A stretch of 28,311 bases of DNA from NCBI GenBank assembly GCA_902491375.1, contig CABUHE010000027.1, positions 1 through 28,311 of the forward strand, read 5' to 3'. This document shows, in pieces, positions 1 through 8,799 of this stretch. The notes under the pieces were generated by a model, which searched no databases, had not been told where the DNA came from, and was given only the letters and a program-made list of their open reading frames with translations. How positions within the stretch are numbered: position 1 is the first letter of the stretch; every line of letters begins with the position of its first letter. Made by a program: the position numbers and the translations under genes. This stretch comes from an uncultured Prevotella sp. (GTDB lineage Bacteria > Bacteroidota > Bacteroidia > Bacteroidales > Bacteroidaceae).

Positions 1-108
1 CGAGAACTCTTGACACACAGCTCGCTTTGTTTTGAATTCATCGAACTCACGTTATATTACTGACAATCAACACATTATACAACTTTATACAGAAAAAAAG
101 ATACAACA

Positions 109-639
109 CTAAATCAATAGCTCCTGTCCTTTTATTCTCACAGACAAAGTGTCTGCCATAGCCTCAACATCAACCGTAGCAAAATCTACCCTGCCGTCGG
201 GAGCAATCAAATAATATGTAGGAATCCATTTGATATTATACTCATCAGCCACTTCACTCTCTTTCCACGGTTTCTCTTCAATATGCTGAATCCAGTCAAG
301 ACCATTTTCTTCTATATATTCCTGCCACTGCTTTTTATCATTATCAAAAGATACTCCAAGCATTACAAGACCCATTGGAGCATAAGTTTCATATATCTGT
401 TTTGTCATAGGCATGGCTTTCTGACAGTCAGGACACCATGAAGCCCAAAACTCAATAAGCACATAGCTGCCGCGCAAGCTGCTTAGTTTAAAAGATACAG
501 AGTCTGAACTTGACACAGTAAAATCAGGAGCAACGGTACCACTCTCCAGTAATCCGCTTCCATAATCATCACTTCCACTGTCAATTACGCATGAAACCAT
601 GCATAAAGATACTACTAAAACAGTAAATATACTTCTCAT
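109..639 (-). CDS. TlpA/ResA-like thioredoxin-fold lipoprotein
   Basis: The 176-residue product starts with a short hydrophobic signal ending in a Cys at residue 17 preceded by M-V-S, an imperfect but plausible lipobox, so it is probably a lipoprotein. A thioredoxin fold follows: an APDF entry motif near residue 37, the redox motif W-C-P-D-C (Cys69 and Cys72) and a conserved cis-proline segment W-I-P-T-Y-Y later on. This is the layout of AhpC/TSA-type TlpA and ResA disulfide reductases of the cell envelope, which reduce substrate disulfides or serve cytochrome c maturation; the specific partner here is unknown. No cytochrome gene lies nearby. A -7 box (TATATTTG) lies about 40 nt upstream of the ATG. 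Family is confident, substrate is not. Confidence 0.88.
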   Translation of the reverse strand: MRSIFTVLVVSLCMVSCVIDSGSDDYGSGLLESGTVAPDFTVSSSDSVSFKLSSLRGSYVLIEFWASWCPDCQKAMPMTKQIYETYAPMGLVMLGVSFDNDKKQWQEYIEENGLDWIQHIEEKPWKESEVADEYNIKWIPTYYLIAPDGRVDFATVDVEAMADTLSVRIKGQELLI

Positions 640-679
640 TAATCAGACTAAATCATTAAAAACACAATAAATAAACATG

Positions 680-687
680 CAAATATA
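680..687 (-). promoter_or_regulatory. Bacteroidetes -7 box for the TlpA-like gene
   Basis: The minus strand reads TATATTTG, matching TAnnTTTG. It lies about 40 nt upstream of the start codon at 639 and just past the stop of the upstream DMT gene. No clear -33 TTTG is seen at the usual spacing, so this rests on the -7 match and position. Confidence 0.45.
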
Positions 688-697
688 CCAGGTAACT

Positions 698-1627
698 TCA
701 TGAATGGCGTGGTCTGATGCGTTTAAGTAAAACTGTAAGATTGCTTTGTATGCCTTTATTCAGAATAATAAGCACAACTGCTGTTAAAATAAGTACGATA
801 CCTATAAACTCACTCCACGTAAAGGCTTCGCTAAAAACAAGTGCGCCTATACATACGGCCGTAACAGGCTCAAGAGCACCAAGTATGGACGTAAGCGTTC
901 CTCCTATGTTCCGCACGGCAAGCAATAAGGTTATATTTGAAATAACAGTCGGAGCAACAGCCAGCAGAATTATATTAACGGCAGAGCCTAAATCAGGTAT
1001 CGGCTGTATACCGCTACAGGCTATGTCCTTAATAAAAAAGACAAGCATAGTGAAAGCAAATACATAAAAAGCGAGCTTGCGGCTGTGTAGATTCTTCAAG
1101 CGTGATTTGTTTACAGCAATGATATAGCTCGCATACCCCAAAGCCGAAAGAAGCACAACAATAACCCCTGTGGGATTAAGCCTTAACGTCGTTCCGTGCA
1201 ACGACAGTTTTGCCACACCTCCTATAGCCAATAAAATAGCCAACATTGTAACCAATGAAACCTTTTCGCGGAACAATATCAACATCAGCAATGTAACAAA
1301 TACAGGATAAGTAAAATGTATTGTAGTTGCAACACCAGCTCCCATCACCTCATATCCGTAAAGAAGAAACAGAGCCGATGCTGTATAAAACAATGCAAGT
1401 ACGAATATTATAGGCAAGTCGCGAAGACTTATTGAAAATGACTCATGCTTAATAAGCATTACCAATCCTAAAGCTATTGTTGAAACGAAAAAACGGTAAA
1501 ACAAAATTGAGTCTGACAACATGCCTTCACGCATCAATGGCAACGTAAAAAGAGGTATCAACCCAAACGTTACAGAAGTAACTACGCCATAAATAAAACC
1601 CTTAAACCGTGGACTCATATCAATCAT
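698..1627 (-). CDS. EamA/DMT-superfamily transporter
   Basis: The 309-residue protein is almost entirely hydrophobic, with about ten predicted membrane spans in two repeats (roughly residues 10-145 and 155-292), as in EamA drug/metabolite transporters of the inner membrane. The substrate cannot be read from sequence; members export amino acids, nucleotides or other metabolites. The ATG at 1627 gives MIDMSP, and an alternative in-frame Met three codons later is equally possible. A TACTTTTG box lies about 20 nt upstream. It points the same way as the TlpA-like gene, 58 nt away, but that gene has its own -7 box. Confidence 0.88.
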   Translation of the reverse strand: MIDMSPRFKGFIYGVVTSVTFGLIPLFTLPLMREGMLSDSILFYRFFVSTIALGLVMLIKHESFSISLRDLPIIFVLALFYTASALFLLYGYEVMGAGVATTIHFTYPVFVTLLMLILFREKVSLVTMLAILLAIGGVAKLSLHGTTLRLNPTGVIVVLLSALGYASYIIAVNKSRLKNLHSRKLAFYVFAFTMLVFFIKDIACSGIQPIPDLGSAVNIILLAVAPTVISNITLLLAVRNIGGTLTSILGALEPVTAVCIGALVFSEAFTWSEFIGIVLILTAVVLIILNKGIQSNLTVLLKRIRPRHS

Positions 1628-1645
1628 GTTTTAATTTCAGCTTTG

Positions 1646-1653
1646 CAAAAGTA
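1646..1653 (-). promoter_or_regulatory. Bacteroidetes -7 box for the DMT transporter
   Basis: The minus strand reads TACTTTTG (TAnnTTTG) about 20 nt before the ATG at 1627. No TTTG lies at the expected -33 distance. The 1628-1850 region separates this gene from the divergent flavin-reductase gene. Confidence 0.45.
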
Positions 1654-1801
1654 CGAAATTAAGCTGATAATCATACTTCCATAACCGGACAAATGCGAAC
1701 AAGCTGTAAATATTTCAGTTGTACATTCAAAATAAAATAAACCGCATATAAACAAAAAAATAAAATTCTGACAATATTATGACATTGTCAGAAACAATTA
1801 C

Positions 1802-1809
1802 TATCTTTG
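1802..1809 (+). promoter_or_regulatory. Bacteroidetes -7 box that fixes the flavin-reductase start
   Basis: TATCTTTG matches TAnnTTTG and would place transcription start near 1816, some 35 nt before the ATG at 1851. The longer open frame beginning at 1779 would begin upstream of this promoter, so the 1851 start is preferred. The -33 element is poor. Confidence 0.55.
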
Positions 1810-1850
1810 TAAACACAGGAGATAAAATAAAGATTTTAAATAATACTACT

Positions 1851-2411
1851 ATGAGAAAAAATTTCGGTGCTAAACCATGGACCTATCCACAGCCTGTATT
1901 CATAATAGGCACTTATGACGAACAAGGGAAACCTGACGTTATGAATGCAGCCTGGGGCGGTATAGACTATGACGACAGAATAAACCTATGCCTAAGCGCA
2001 GGCCACAAAACAGTAAAGAATTTGTTGGCAACAAAAGCATTCACTGTGAGCATGGGAACTGTTGACAAAATGGTTGAATGTGACTATGTAGGAATTGTAT
2101 CAGCAAACAACGTTGCTGATAAGTTTGAACGTGCAGGTTTCCACGCAACAAAGTCTGAGTTCGTAAATGCTCCACTGATTGATGAACTGCCGATGACAGT
2201 TGAATGCGAGCTTGTTTCTTATGACGCTGAGACTTGCCACCTGGTAGGCCGTATCGTAAATGTATCAGCAGACGAAAGCATCCTTGACGATAAAGGAAAG
2301 ATTGACCCGGCCAAACTGCGTCCGATTGTGTTTGATCCTGTACACAATGACTATCTGGCTGTCGGTGAAAAAGTAGGCAATGCCTTCAAAGACGGCAGCA
2401 AACTTAAATGA
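1851..2411 (+). CDS. Flavin reductase-like (FMN-binding split-barrel) protein
   Basis: The 186-residue protein begins MRKNFGAKPW and contains P-Q-P-V-F-I-I-G-T-Y, the N-terminal pattern of flavin reductase-like domain proteins that bind FMN in a split-barrel dimer. Residues such as N-A-A-W-G-G and the S-A-G-H-K-T segment fit the FMN-phosphate-binding strand region. Such proteins act as NAD(P)H:flavin reductases or uncharacterised flavoenzymes in the cytoplasm; the physiological partner is unknown. The frame is open back to 1779, but a -7 promoter at 1802 lies inside that extension and the extra residues (MTLSETITIF...) do not resemble the family, so the start is set at 1851. It converges on the export operon across a long hairpin at 2478-2543. 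Confidence 0.85.
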   Translation: MRKNFGAKPWTYPQPVFIIGTYDEQGKPDVMNAAWGGIDYDDRINLCLSAGHKTVKNLLATKAFTVSMGTVDKMVECDYVGIVSANNVADKFERAGFHATKSEFVNAPLIDELPMTVECELVSYDAETCHLVGRIVNVSADESILDDKGKIDPAKLRPIVFDPVHNDYLAVGEKVGNAFKDGSKLK

Positions 2412-2477
2412 TAAATGAAAATAGCGTAAATGTAAAGCCTTAGCTACAGGTTAAGAAAAAGAGGACTTGCTTAATAC

Positions 2478-2543
2478 ATCAAATCGTTTTCTACTGTGTA
2501 TCAGATATATTTTTGATTGATTGCAGTTAGAAAACGATTTGAT
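2478..2543. repeat. Long inverted repeat between convergent genes
   Basis: Arm 2478-2496 (ATCAAATCGTTTTCTACTG) and arm 2524-2543 are complementary over 16 consecutive pairs, then a one-base bulge and three more pairs, enclosing a 27-nt loop. It sits between the stop of the flavin-reductase gene (2411) and the stop of the last permease gene (2548), starting about 4 nt past the latter. Placement suggests a bidirectional termination or mRNA 3'-end protection structure. There is no strong U-run on either strand, so classical intrinsic termination is not shown. Confidence 0.7.
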
Positions 2544-2547
2544 CATT

Positions 2548-3789
2548 TTATTCTAATGAAGATTCATTTACAACTTTTGCGTCAGCCAATTTCTTATTCA
2601 ATGCTTTATAAGTCTTTATTACTTCACGTCTGTATAGCAGACAAGTGATAAAGAAATAGACAACAGTCTGCCCCCATAGAGCTATATACTCAGTCCTTAC
2701 ATCTCCCAGCAAAGCTCCCATCGTATTCATTCTGACAAAGCCACGTACACCAAACGTCGACGGGAAGAGCCATGAAAACCACTGCCAGAACTCAGGTATT
2801 GCACTCTGAGGCCATGATACACCTGAGATAAACAATAACGGCACAGACGTAAATACCACTAAAAGAATTATGTTCTCACGATGACGCACCGTGCATGAAA
2901 CTATCATCGCAAAGAATATGCACGACAAGATGTATGGAAGCATGAAACATGACAAGTCTCCAGGATCAAGTAAGGACGTAAAACTGAACATCCTAGGCAC
3001 AACTAGTGTAATATAAGATGCCACCACAGCATAAATCATAAAATAGCACAAAGCACGGCCAAGCACGGTTCTGAACACACCATCATAATAACTGTCGTCA
3101 GGCAAAAACGACCCCGTAGTACTGCGTTCCCTCGCAGTACCGGCAGACAAACCGATACCAAGCAAAAGTGTCTGTTGTAAGATCAGCATCAAAACACCTG
3201 GAATAATGAAGTTTCCGTATCCTCCAGTTGAATTGAATATCTGCACTTCATCAAAATTAAGAGGCTTCGTTGCAATTTCATCTTCACGCTCAGTCCAGTT
3301 ACCGGCACGTTCAATCTGTATCTTTGAGTTTATATTACCAGCGACAGCCGTTGCAGTCTGATATATTGCTTTATAATAAAGCATGAAGCTCATATCACAG
3401 AATACACTTACACTGCTTTGATCCATTCGCATGACATTCACCTGAAAGTCAGCAGGAAAATACAACACGCCAAAAGCTTCCTGATGCCCGATCAGATCTC
3501 TTGCCTCTTCCAGGTTATTACAATAATATGCGACACGGGTGTCAGGTGAAGCGTCAAACTGACGTATAAAGTCACGACTCATCTGGCTGTGTGATAAGTC
3601 AACAACAGCAACAGGAACTTCGCGCACAACCTCGTTAGTGTAAATCCATGAATAAAGCAACGGATAAAGCAATGGAACTAAGATGAAAAAGATAAGCACT
3701 CCCTCATCTTTCCAAGTAGTGCGCATCTCGTCAACCCAAATATGGCACAGGTCACCAAAACCTTGTTTTATTCGTTCAACCAATCTCAT
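2548..3789 (-). CDS. ABC-2 type transporter permease (last gene of efflux operon)
   Basis: This 413-residue inner-membrane protein has one N-terminal span (about residues 31-50), a long extracytoplasmic domain and a C-terminal block of about five spans, the architecture of ABC2_membrane_3 permeases of the YhhJ/YbhR/YbhS type. It follows the other permease by 53 nt and almost certainly pairs with it. Together with the HlyD-like adaptor and TolC-like channel upstream it would form a tripartite envelope-spanning exporter, for example for drugs or amphiphilic metabolites. No ABC ATPase is encoded in the cluster. The substrate cannot be inferred. Confidence 0.88.
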   Translation of the reverse strand: MRLVERIKQGFGDLCHIWVDEMRTTWKDEGVLIFFILVPLLYPLLYSWIYTNEVVREVPVAVVDLSHSQMSRDFIRQFDASPDTRVAYYCNNLEEARDLIGHQEAFGVLYFPADFQVNVMRMDQSSVSVFCDMSFMLYYKAIYQTATAVAGNINSKIQIERAGNWTEREDEIATKPLNFDEVQIFNSTGGYGNFIIPGVLMLILQQTLLLGIGLSAGTARERSTTGSFLPDDSYYDGVFRTVLGRALCYFMIYAVVASYITLVVPRMFSFTSLLDPGDLSCFMLPYILSCIFFAMIVSCTVRHRENIILLVVFTSVPLLFISGVSWPQSAIPEFWQWFSWLFPSTFGVRGFVRMNTMGALLGDVRTEYIALWGQTVVYFFITCLLYRREVIKTYKALNKKLADAKVVNESSLE

Positions 3790-3842
3790 TTTTAATTCTA
3801 TTTGATATACACAACCAGCCCTTCATATTTTATTCTTAACTA

Positions 3843-5018
3843 TTAAGGCAGATACTGATATGTAAGAACGTTCTTTTTTATTCTTGATGAAACAAGAATT
3901 GGTAAAGCAGCAAATACCACCAGTGCCACGACATAAGGCCAAGAAAAATCTATCGGATATCCGTTAAATATATTAAGCTGGTAAATCATATAATAATGAC
4001 GCAATGGGAACAGAAGAGCTATGGCTCTTAATTCTGAGTCCATCGCAGAAAGAGGGAACGCTGTTCCTGAAAGCGAATAACTGAGTACTGCCCAAAGACA
4101 ACAGATACTTAACGACATTCTAAGCGACGGCACAATACCGAATACAAAGATACCAAACCCCTGTGACGAGAGTACAGCTAACAATCCTAACAACACAACA
4201 TAGCCAACTCCACCAGGATGAGGGAAATCCAATATGCCGAAAACATAAAACATGTAAGCATACATAACTGCAAGGAACATCAAAGTTTGTGGCAACATCT
4301 TACCGACAAGAGCGACAAAGATATTGTCACCAGACGTTGAAATCCATTCACGCGCAGTATTAAATTTCAACTCTGTGCCTAAAGAATATGCTGTAACAAG
4401 GAATATAAAGAGCATTAAACAGCCAGGAATAAGCATCGTGTTAAGATAAATGCTATAATTCACCATCGGATTATTGACTGTATGCAAATCTACCGCAATA
4501 GGTTGAAGAAAACTCATAATCTGTCTTTCTGACAGACCTTTTGCACTTAACACAGATGCCCCGACACTAGCTGAACCTAGAGTCGAAATTGTCTTCAGAT
4601 CTTTAAACAGCAATGCTCCGGCTGTATAAGAAGCTGTGCTGTAATAAAATGATATTTTCGGCTGGCGCATTGACAACAATGCATCAGTTGTTCCTGCCGG
4701 AATATACAAGAAAGCGTAAATCTTGTTACGCTGAATAGCACTACGGGCCTCAGACACGCTTGTATAATGTCCGACAACTTCTGTTGACTGAAACGCATCA
4801 AGCTTACGGATAAGTGTACGCGTAGTAGGAGTATTGTCAAGATCAACCACACCTACAGGCATGTCTGTCGGTTGACCGTTAGCCATCAATGAAGTAAAAA
4901 AGATTGTGACTATCACAGGAAACACGACAATACAGAATAAGTACATTCTGTTCTTGCGCAGAATGCCGCACTCACGACGTGCGACATCACCAATCCGTTT
5001 AAACACAACCAAATCCAT
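3843..5018 (-). CDS. ABC-2 type transporter permease (first permease of efflux operon)
   Basis: The 391-residue protein shows an N-terminal span (about residues 25-45), a periplasmic domain of about 140 residues and a C-terminal block of five hydrophobic segments, typical of ABC2_membrane_3 permeases. It is distinct in sequence from the downstream permease but shares the opening of the extracytoplasmic domain (P-V-G-V-V-D-L here, P-V-A-V-V-D-L there), as expected for heterodimer partners. It starts 33 nt after the HlyD-like gene. ATP hydrolysis would have to be supplied by a protein encoded elsewhere. Confidence 0.88.
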   Translation of the reverse strand: MDLVVFKRIGDVARRECGILRKNRMYLFCIVVFPVIVTIFFTSLMANGQPTDMPVGVVDLDNTPTTRTLIRKLDAFQSTEVVGHYTSVSEARSAIQRNKIYAFLYIPAGTTDALLSMRQPKISFYYSTASYTAGALLFKDLKTISTLGSASVGASVLSAKGLSERQIMSFLQPIAVDLHTVNNPMVNYSIYLNTMLIPGCLMLFIFLVTAYSLGTELKFNTAREWISTSGDNIFVALVGKMLPQTLMFLAVMYAYMFYVFGILDFPHPGGVGYVVLLGLLAVLSSQGFGIFVFGIVPSLRMSLSICCLWAVLSYSLSGTAFPLSAMDSELRAIALLFPLRHYYMIYQLNIFNGYPIDFSWPYVVALVVFAALPILVSSRIKKNVLTYQYLP

Positions 5019-5051
5019 TTATAAAAAATGATTCAAGCTTTAATACGTATT

Positions 5052-6038
5052 TTATTTCTTTATAATCAAAGACATTCCAGGACGTAATCCATCAATCTTG
5101 TCAATCGGACGTGCCTTGACTTCAAACGTCTTCAAATCATACTGTCCGTTGCTTTTTGTTGCCTTCCATACAGCATAACTACCTTCGTCTTTAATATAAT
5201 AAATCTTCATTCGTATATTCTTGTTAAATGCAGGACAATATGCAGTAAACACATCTCCTACCTTCATTCCATTAAGTTGGTCTTCACGAACATTAAAAGT
5301 ACCCCACAAGTCATTCATTATTGAGATGCTCATTATAGGTGATCCAGACCCCACAAGCTCACCCAGCTTAGGATAAACATCGCTTACCTCACCTTCCATC
5401 TGAGCTACCTGTACGGTTTCCTTAACATAAGAATTAACTTCCTGCACAGCACCTTTAGCCCTGCGTACCTGTGCAGCAGCAGCCTCACGTTCCTCACGAC
5501 GTGCACCTGCAACAGCCATGTCGTATTGGCTCTTTGCAGCCTTGGCCTGAGCTTCCATTGCTTTATAATTAGCATAAGCCTCATCTCGCTTCTGCCCAGT
5601 CATAACTCCTTCATCATAAAGACGCTGTACACGGCCATAAGACTTTTCTGCAATATCAAGTCCGGCTTTAGCCTGTTGCCAAACTTCATATGCTCCGCGT
5701 ATCTGTTCACGTCTGGCACCTCTATCGGCCATTTCACTCATTGCCGATGCTGCATCCTCTGCACCCATAGCCTGAGTCTTCTTAGCCTCTATATCAGGAG
5801 CGTCAAGAATTGCAAGTGTATCACCAACCTTAACATAATCACCTTCTTGCACACGAAGTTCAAGAATACGTCCTGGCACTTTGCTCGATACGCGATATTC
5901 AGAAACCTCAATCTCGCCCTGTATAACATCTGGAGTGCGACCAAACGTTAAGAGACCAATAGCACCCACAACTACTACAACGGCCGCAAAACCTATTGTT
6001 GCTAGAAGTATATTATTACGCTGTGACTTCTTTTCCAT
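5052..6038 (-). CDS. HlyD-family periplasmic adaptor (membrane fusion protein)
   Basis: The 328-residue protein has an N-terminal membrane anchor (about residues 9-32), a biotinyl-lipoyl-like half motif (S-S-K-V-P-G-R-I through G-D-Y-V-K-V-G-D) near residues 50-75, a long Ala/Glu/Arg-rich alpha-helical hairpin (about 85-210), then the second lipoyl half and a beta-barrel domain. This is the standard HlyD/EmrA/YbhG adaptor bridging an inner-membrane transporter and a TolC channel. It lies 112 nt after the tolC-like gene and 33 nt before the first permease, consistent with one operon. Confidence 0.92.
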   Translation of the reverse strand: MEKKSQRNNILLATIGFAAVVVVVGAIGLLTFGRTPDVIQGEIEVSEYRVSSKVPGRILELRVQEGDYVKVGDTLAILDAPDIEAKKTQAMGAEDAASAMSEMADRGARREQIRGAYEVWQQAKAGLDIAEKSYGRVQRLYDEGVMTGQKRDEAYANYKAMEAQAKAAKSQYDMAVAGARREEREAAAAQVRRAKGAVQEVNSYVKETVQVAQMEGEVSDVYPKLGELVGSGSPIMSISIMNDLWGTFNVREDQLNGMKVGDVFTAYCPAFNKNIRMKIYYIKDEGSYAVWKATKSNGQYDLKTFEVKARPIDKIDGLRPGMSLIIKK

Positions 6039-6150
6039 ATTATTCTTTATAAAAAGTATATATTTTTTAGTTCCTAGGACTCAATTCAAAATCCATCAGC
6101 ATGAAGAATTATTATCTATTCTAAATCTAATGCGAACTTATTTTCAATAA

Positions 6151-7710
6151 TCAGTATAATGTTTCTCCGAGAACCTTCTTCAAATTCGTTTGCGTAAGTT
6201 TCACATCAATGTCAGCGTCAATCTTTTGTGAACGAGCCTGCAACCATGCTGTCTGCGCAGCCATTACATCTGTAACTTCCATCACACCTTCTTTAAAACC
6301 AAGATTGGCGCAACGCAAATTCTCATCAGCCAATTCTGTGTTCTTCTTGGCCATTGCCAGCTTTTTCTCAGCTTCCTTAACCTTAAATTCACTCTGACTT
6401 ACCTGCAACTCAATTTTCTCACGAGCTTCATCAAGTTCAAGTTCAGCTATTGTAGTAGCTGTCTTACTTGCACGTATCTTATACGTACTTTCAAACCAGT
6501 TCCAAATAGGAACCCTTACCATAACACCTACATTCCAAACACCAGAGAACTTACGTTCAAAGCCATTGTAAAGAGAAGGATTTGTTATAAGATATCCTCC
6601 TGTAAGTGCTACCTGAGGAAGGTACGCAGCACGTACTATCTTTGTAGACTGCCGGCTCATATCAACTGTATTTTCCAACATTTTCAACTCAGCCCTATTC
6701 TCAAACACAGACTCAACGTCAACAGGATGTAATTGAACAGCAGATGAAATATTCTCCTTATCCTCATCTTCAAGAACTATGCCACTGTTGACAGGCAAGC
6801 CACATAGCTGACAAAGTAACATCTTTGCAAGCGCTAAACCATTATTAACCTGGGTAAGCTGCATCTCGGCCTCATTAACCTTAACGTCCACCTTCAACCC
6901 GTCGGCTTTAGTCGCCACACCTTCATCAATCATCTTAGAAACATCTGAACTTAACTTCTTTACAAGTTCAAGATAACTGTTTGCTAAGGTCCATTTATGT
7001 TTCAGCGACACAACTGTCCAATAAGTATTATCTACATCGTAAACAATATTCTGACGCTGGTTATCCAGATTGTTGGCAGCCAACTGCTCTCCTATCTCAG
7101 CAATCTTATTTGCCGCAATAATGCTTCCACCCATATAGATAGGCTGCGTCAGCGAAACTGATGCAGCAAAAATATTACGTGTGTCAGTCTTGAATGCGTC
7201 TTTTACGGCATCACCAATAGAGTTACCTACCTGCTGCATACCTGCACCCAACTTCCCGGCAACATTTCCAAGAGCCTCACCGACATCAGGAGTTATGACA
7301 CCTTGACCTACCATTTCGGTAATTACAGACGACATAGTATTGCCAAGCTGCCCTGCCGCATTAGTGCCAAGACTGCCTAGCGCACCTTTCTGCTTATCGT
7401 TCAATAATGATATCTCACGACTTGTAAACTGATAACCGCCTATAACGTCTACATGAGGCAGATACTTTGTCTTAACGGCCTTACGGACATCACGCGCAAC
7501 GTCTTGCCTGAACTTGGCTATATTCAATTGTTTGTTATTGCGAAGCGCCATTGCACGGCAACTGTCAAGCGACAATACCCGCTGAGCCATTGTGGGCAGA
7601 ACCGGAAACAGCAAACAAGCGAACAGCACTGAACATATATGAACACTGCCATTAAACTTTAAACGTACACGACAGACATCTCTCGGAACATGGCTGTTAT
7701 TTAATTCCAT
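6151..7710 (-). CDS. TolC-family outer membrane efflux channel with Gly-rich loop insertion
   Basis: The 519-residue protein has a long signal peptide (basic stretch to about residue 22, hydrophobic core about 24-40, likely cleavage after A-Q near 43). Alpha-helical repeats of the OEP family follow, with typical segments such as L-P-H-V-D at about 84 and L-T-Q-P-I-Y at about 187. Between these first two strands lies an unusual stretch of about 80 residues rich in Gly, Ala, Asn and Ser (about 100-178), where classical TolC has only a short extracellular loop. It is the first gene of the export cluster. The initiator is the only Met before the hydrophobic core, so the long n-region is either real or a non-ATG start is used. 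Confidence 0.9.
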   Translation of the reverse strand: MELNNSHVPRDVCRVRLKFNGSVHICSVLFACLLFPVLPTMAQRVLSLDSCRAMALRNNKQLNIAKFRQDVARDVRKAVKTKYLPHVDVIGGYQFTSREISLLNDKQKGALGSLGTNAAGQLGNTMSSVITEMVGQGVITPDVGEALGNVAGKLGAGMQQVGNSIGDAVKDAFKTDTRNIFAASVSLTQPIYMGGSIIAANKIAEIGEQLAANNLDNQRQNIVYDVDNTYWTVVSLKHKWTLANSYLELVKKLSSDVSKMIDEGVATKADGLKVDVKVNEAEMQLTQVNNGLALAKMLLCQLCGLPVNSGIVLEDEDKENISSAVQLHPVDVESVFENRAELKMLENTVDMSRQSTKIVRAAYLPQVALTGGYLITNPSLYNGFERKFSGVWNVGVMVRVPIWNWFESTYKIRASKTATTIAELELDEAREKIELQVSQSEFKVKEAEKKLAMAKKNTELADENLRCANLGFKEGVMEVTDVMAAQTAWLQARSQKIDADIDVKLTQTNLKKVLGETLY

Positions 7711-7790
7711 GATTCAAAATATTTGTTTGTTTCTAAACCCTGCTACTAAAATAATAAAGAATACAATGTCATACCTGAAAGTAAAGAAAC

Positions 7791-7834
7791 GGCTCCGACT
7801 GGTTGCCAATTAACCAGTCGTTACAATACGAGCC
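7791..7834 (-). terminator. Nested hairpin between the coiled-coil gene and the tolC-like gene
   Basis: GACTGGTT (7797-7804) pairs with AACCAGTC (7812-7819), and an outer GGCTC (7791-7795) pairs with GAGCC (7830-7834). On the minus strand it begins about 31 nt after the stop of the coiled-coil gene and is followed by GTTTCTTT, a modest U-rich tail. It could end or attenuate transcription before the export operon. Confidence 0.5.
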
Positions 7835-7864
7835 AACGCATTTGTTCCAGGCAAGTATCAGACT

Positions 7865-8737
7865 CTACTTGAATGTGAAATTCCTTGAGCCTATCATATT
7901 TCCATCAGCGAAAATACTTACATTGTAAGTACCTTCACCCAAAAACTCGTTCACGTTCCAATATGTCGTTACAGGAGTTTCATTACCAGTATATTCAATA
8001 ACCTTACGCATTGAATATGGCAGACTTCTATTCTCATAAGCAAACGAACCTCCACCTGAAAGTACTGTACCAGCCGGGGTTGTTATACGCACATACACCG
8101 TCTTGTTACCACTTGCAGCCGTAACATTCTTTGCTATACTGAAATTTACCTGAATACTCTTGCATCTCTTTATACGGTTTGTAGCCTTTCCCCTTTTGTT
8201 CTTAAGAGTCATGCTTATACCAGTAGCATCAAGCTGGGCGGCAATAGCAACTTTCTCAGACAGTGACTGTTTGTCGGCGTTGAGTCCTTGAATCTGACGT
8301 GTTGCCTCAGCATATTGTCCCTTAACGCGGGTATTCTCAGCTGTCAGATTCTGATTAAGGCGGTTAAGAGAATCTATCTCAAGAACATAACTGCGTATGA
8401 CCGCACGACATGTAGCCAACTCTTTCTTAAGTCTCGCTATCTCTCGTGCATCTGTTGCTTTCACATTCTTCAGCTCCTGCAAAAGCTTCTCTGTCTTCAA
8501 CTGCTCCTGAGTCAGCTGTTCAATAATAGAATCATTATTAATCTGAGTCTTCAGCTCACTATACTGGTCGGAAAACATCTGATACTCGTTTTCCATTTCT
8601 TTCTTATCAAGCTCTGCAAGTTCCTGCATATCCTTGTTTGCACGTTTCTGATCGTTAAGGTTTATTGCTAGATAAACAATTCCGCCAATCAACAACAAAC
8701 ATACAATCACCAAAGGAATAACGAATTTCTTATTCAT
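7865..8737 (-). CDS. Membrane-anchored coiled-coil protein of unknown function
   Basis: I do not recognise a characterised family. The 290-residue product has one N-terminal hydrophobic segment (about residues 5-27) and then a long heptad-rich stretch (about 30-170) dense in Glu, Lys, Gln and Leu. The C-terminal domain (about 175-290) is rich in beta-prone residues with a Y-N-V-S-I-F-A-D-G near the end, resembling an immunoglobulin-like or beta-sandwich module. The likely topology is a periplasmic rod tipped by a beta domain and anchored in the inner membrane. It has a good promoter (8800-8832) and is followed by a hairpin before the export operon. A role in the envelope is only inference. 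Confidence 0.8.
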   Translation of the reverse strand: MNKKFVIPLVIVCLLLIGGIVYLAINLNDQKRANKDMQELAELDKKEMENEYQMFSDQYSELKTQINNDSIIEQLTQEQLKTEKLLQELKNVKATDAREIARLKKELATCRAVIRSYVLEIDSLNRLNQNLTAENTRVKGQYAEATRQIQGLNADKQSLSEKVAIAAQLDATGISMTLKNKRGKATNRIKRCKSIQVNFSIAKNVTAASGNKTVYVRITTPAGTVLSGGGSFAYENRSLPYSMRKVIEYTGNETPVTTYWNVNEFLGEGTYNVSIFADGNMIGSRNFTFK

Positions 8738-8799
8738 GATTTTTTACTATTTATTTGACAATATATTTTAAATTTCTACTCACTTATTGATACATAATG

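Noticed and set aside
1..108. Possible partial gene at the left edge
   Set aside because: No open frame of useful length or coding character is visible in the first 108 nt; it appears to be intergenic.
1779..1850. Longer N-terminus for the flavin-reductase-like protein
   Set aside because: The extension lies over the predicted -7 promoter box and its residues do not fit the family.
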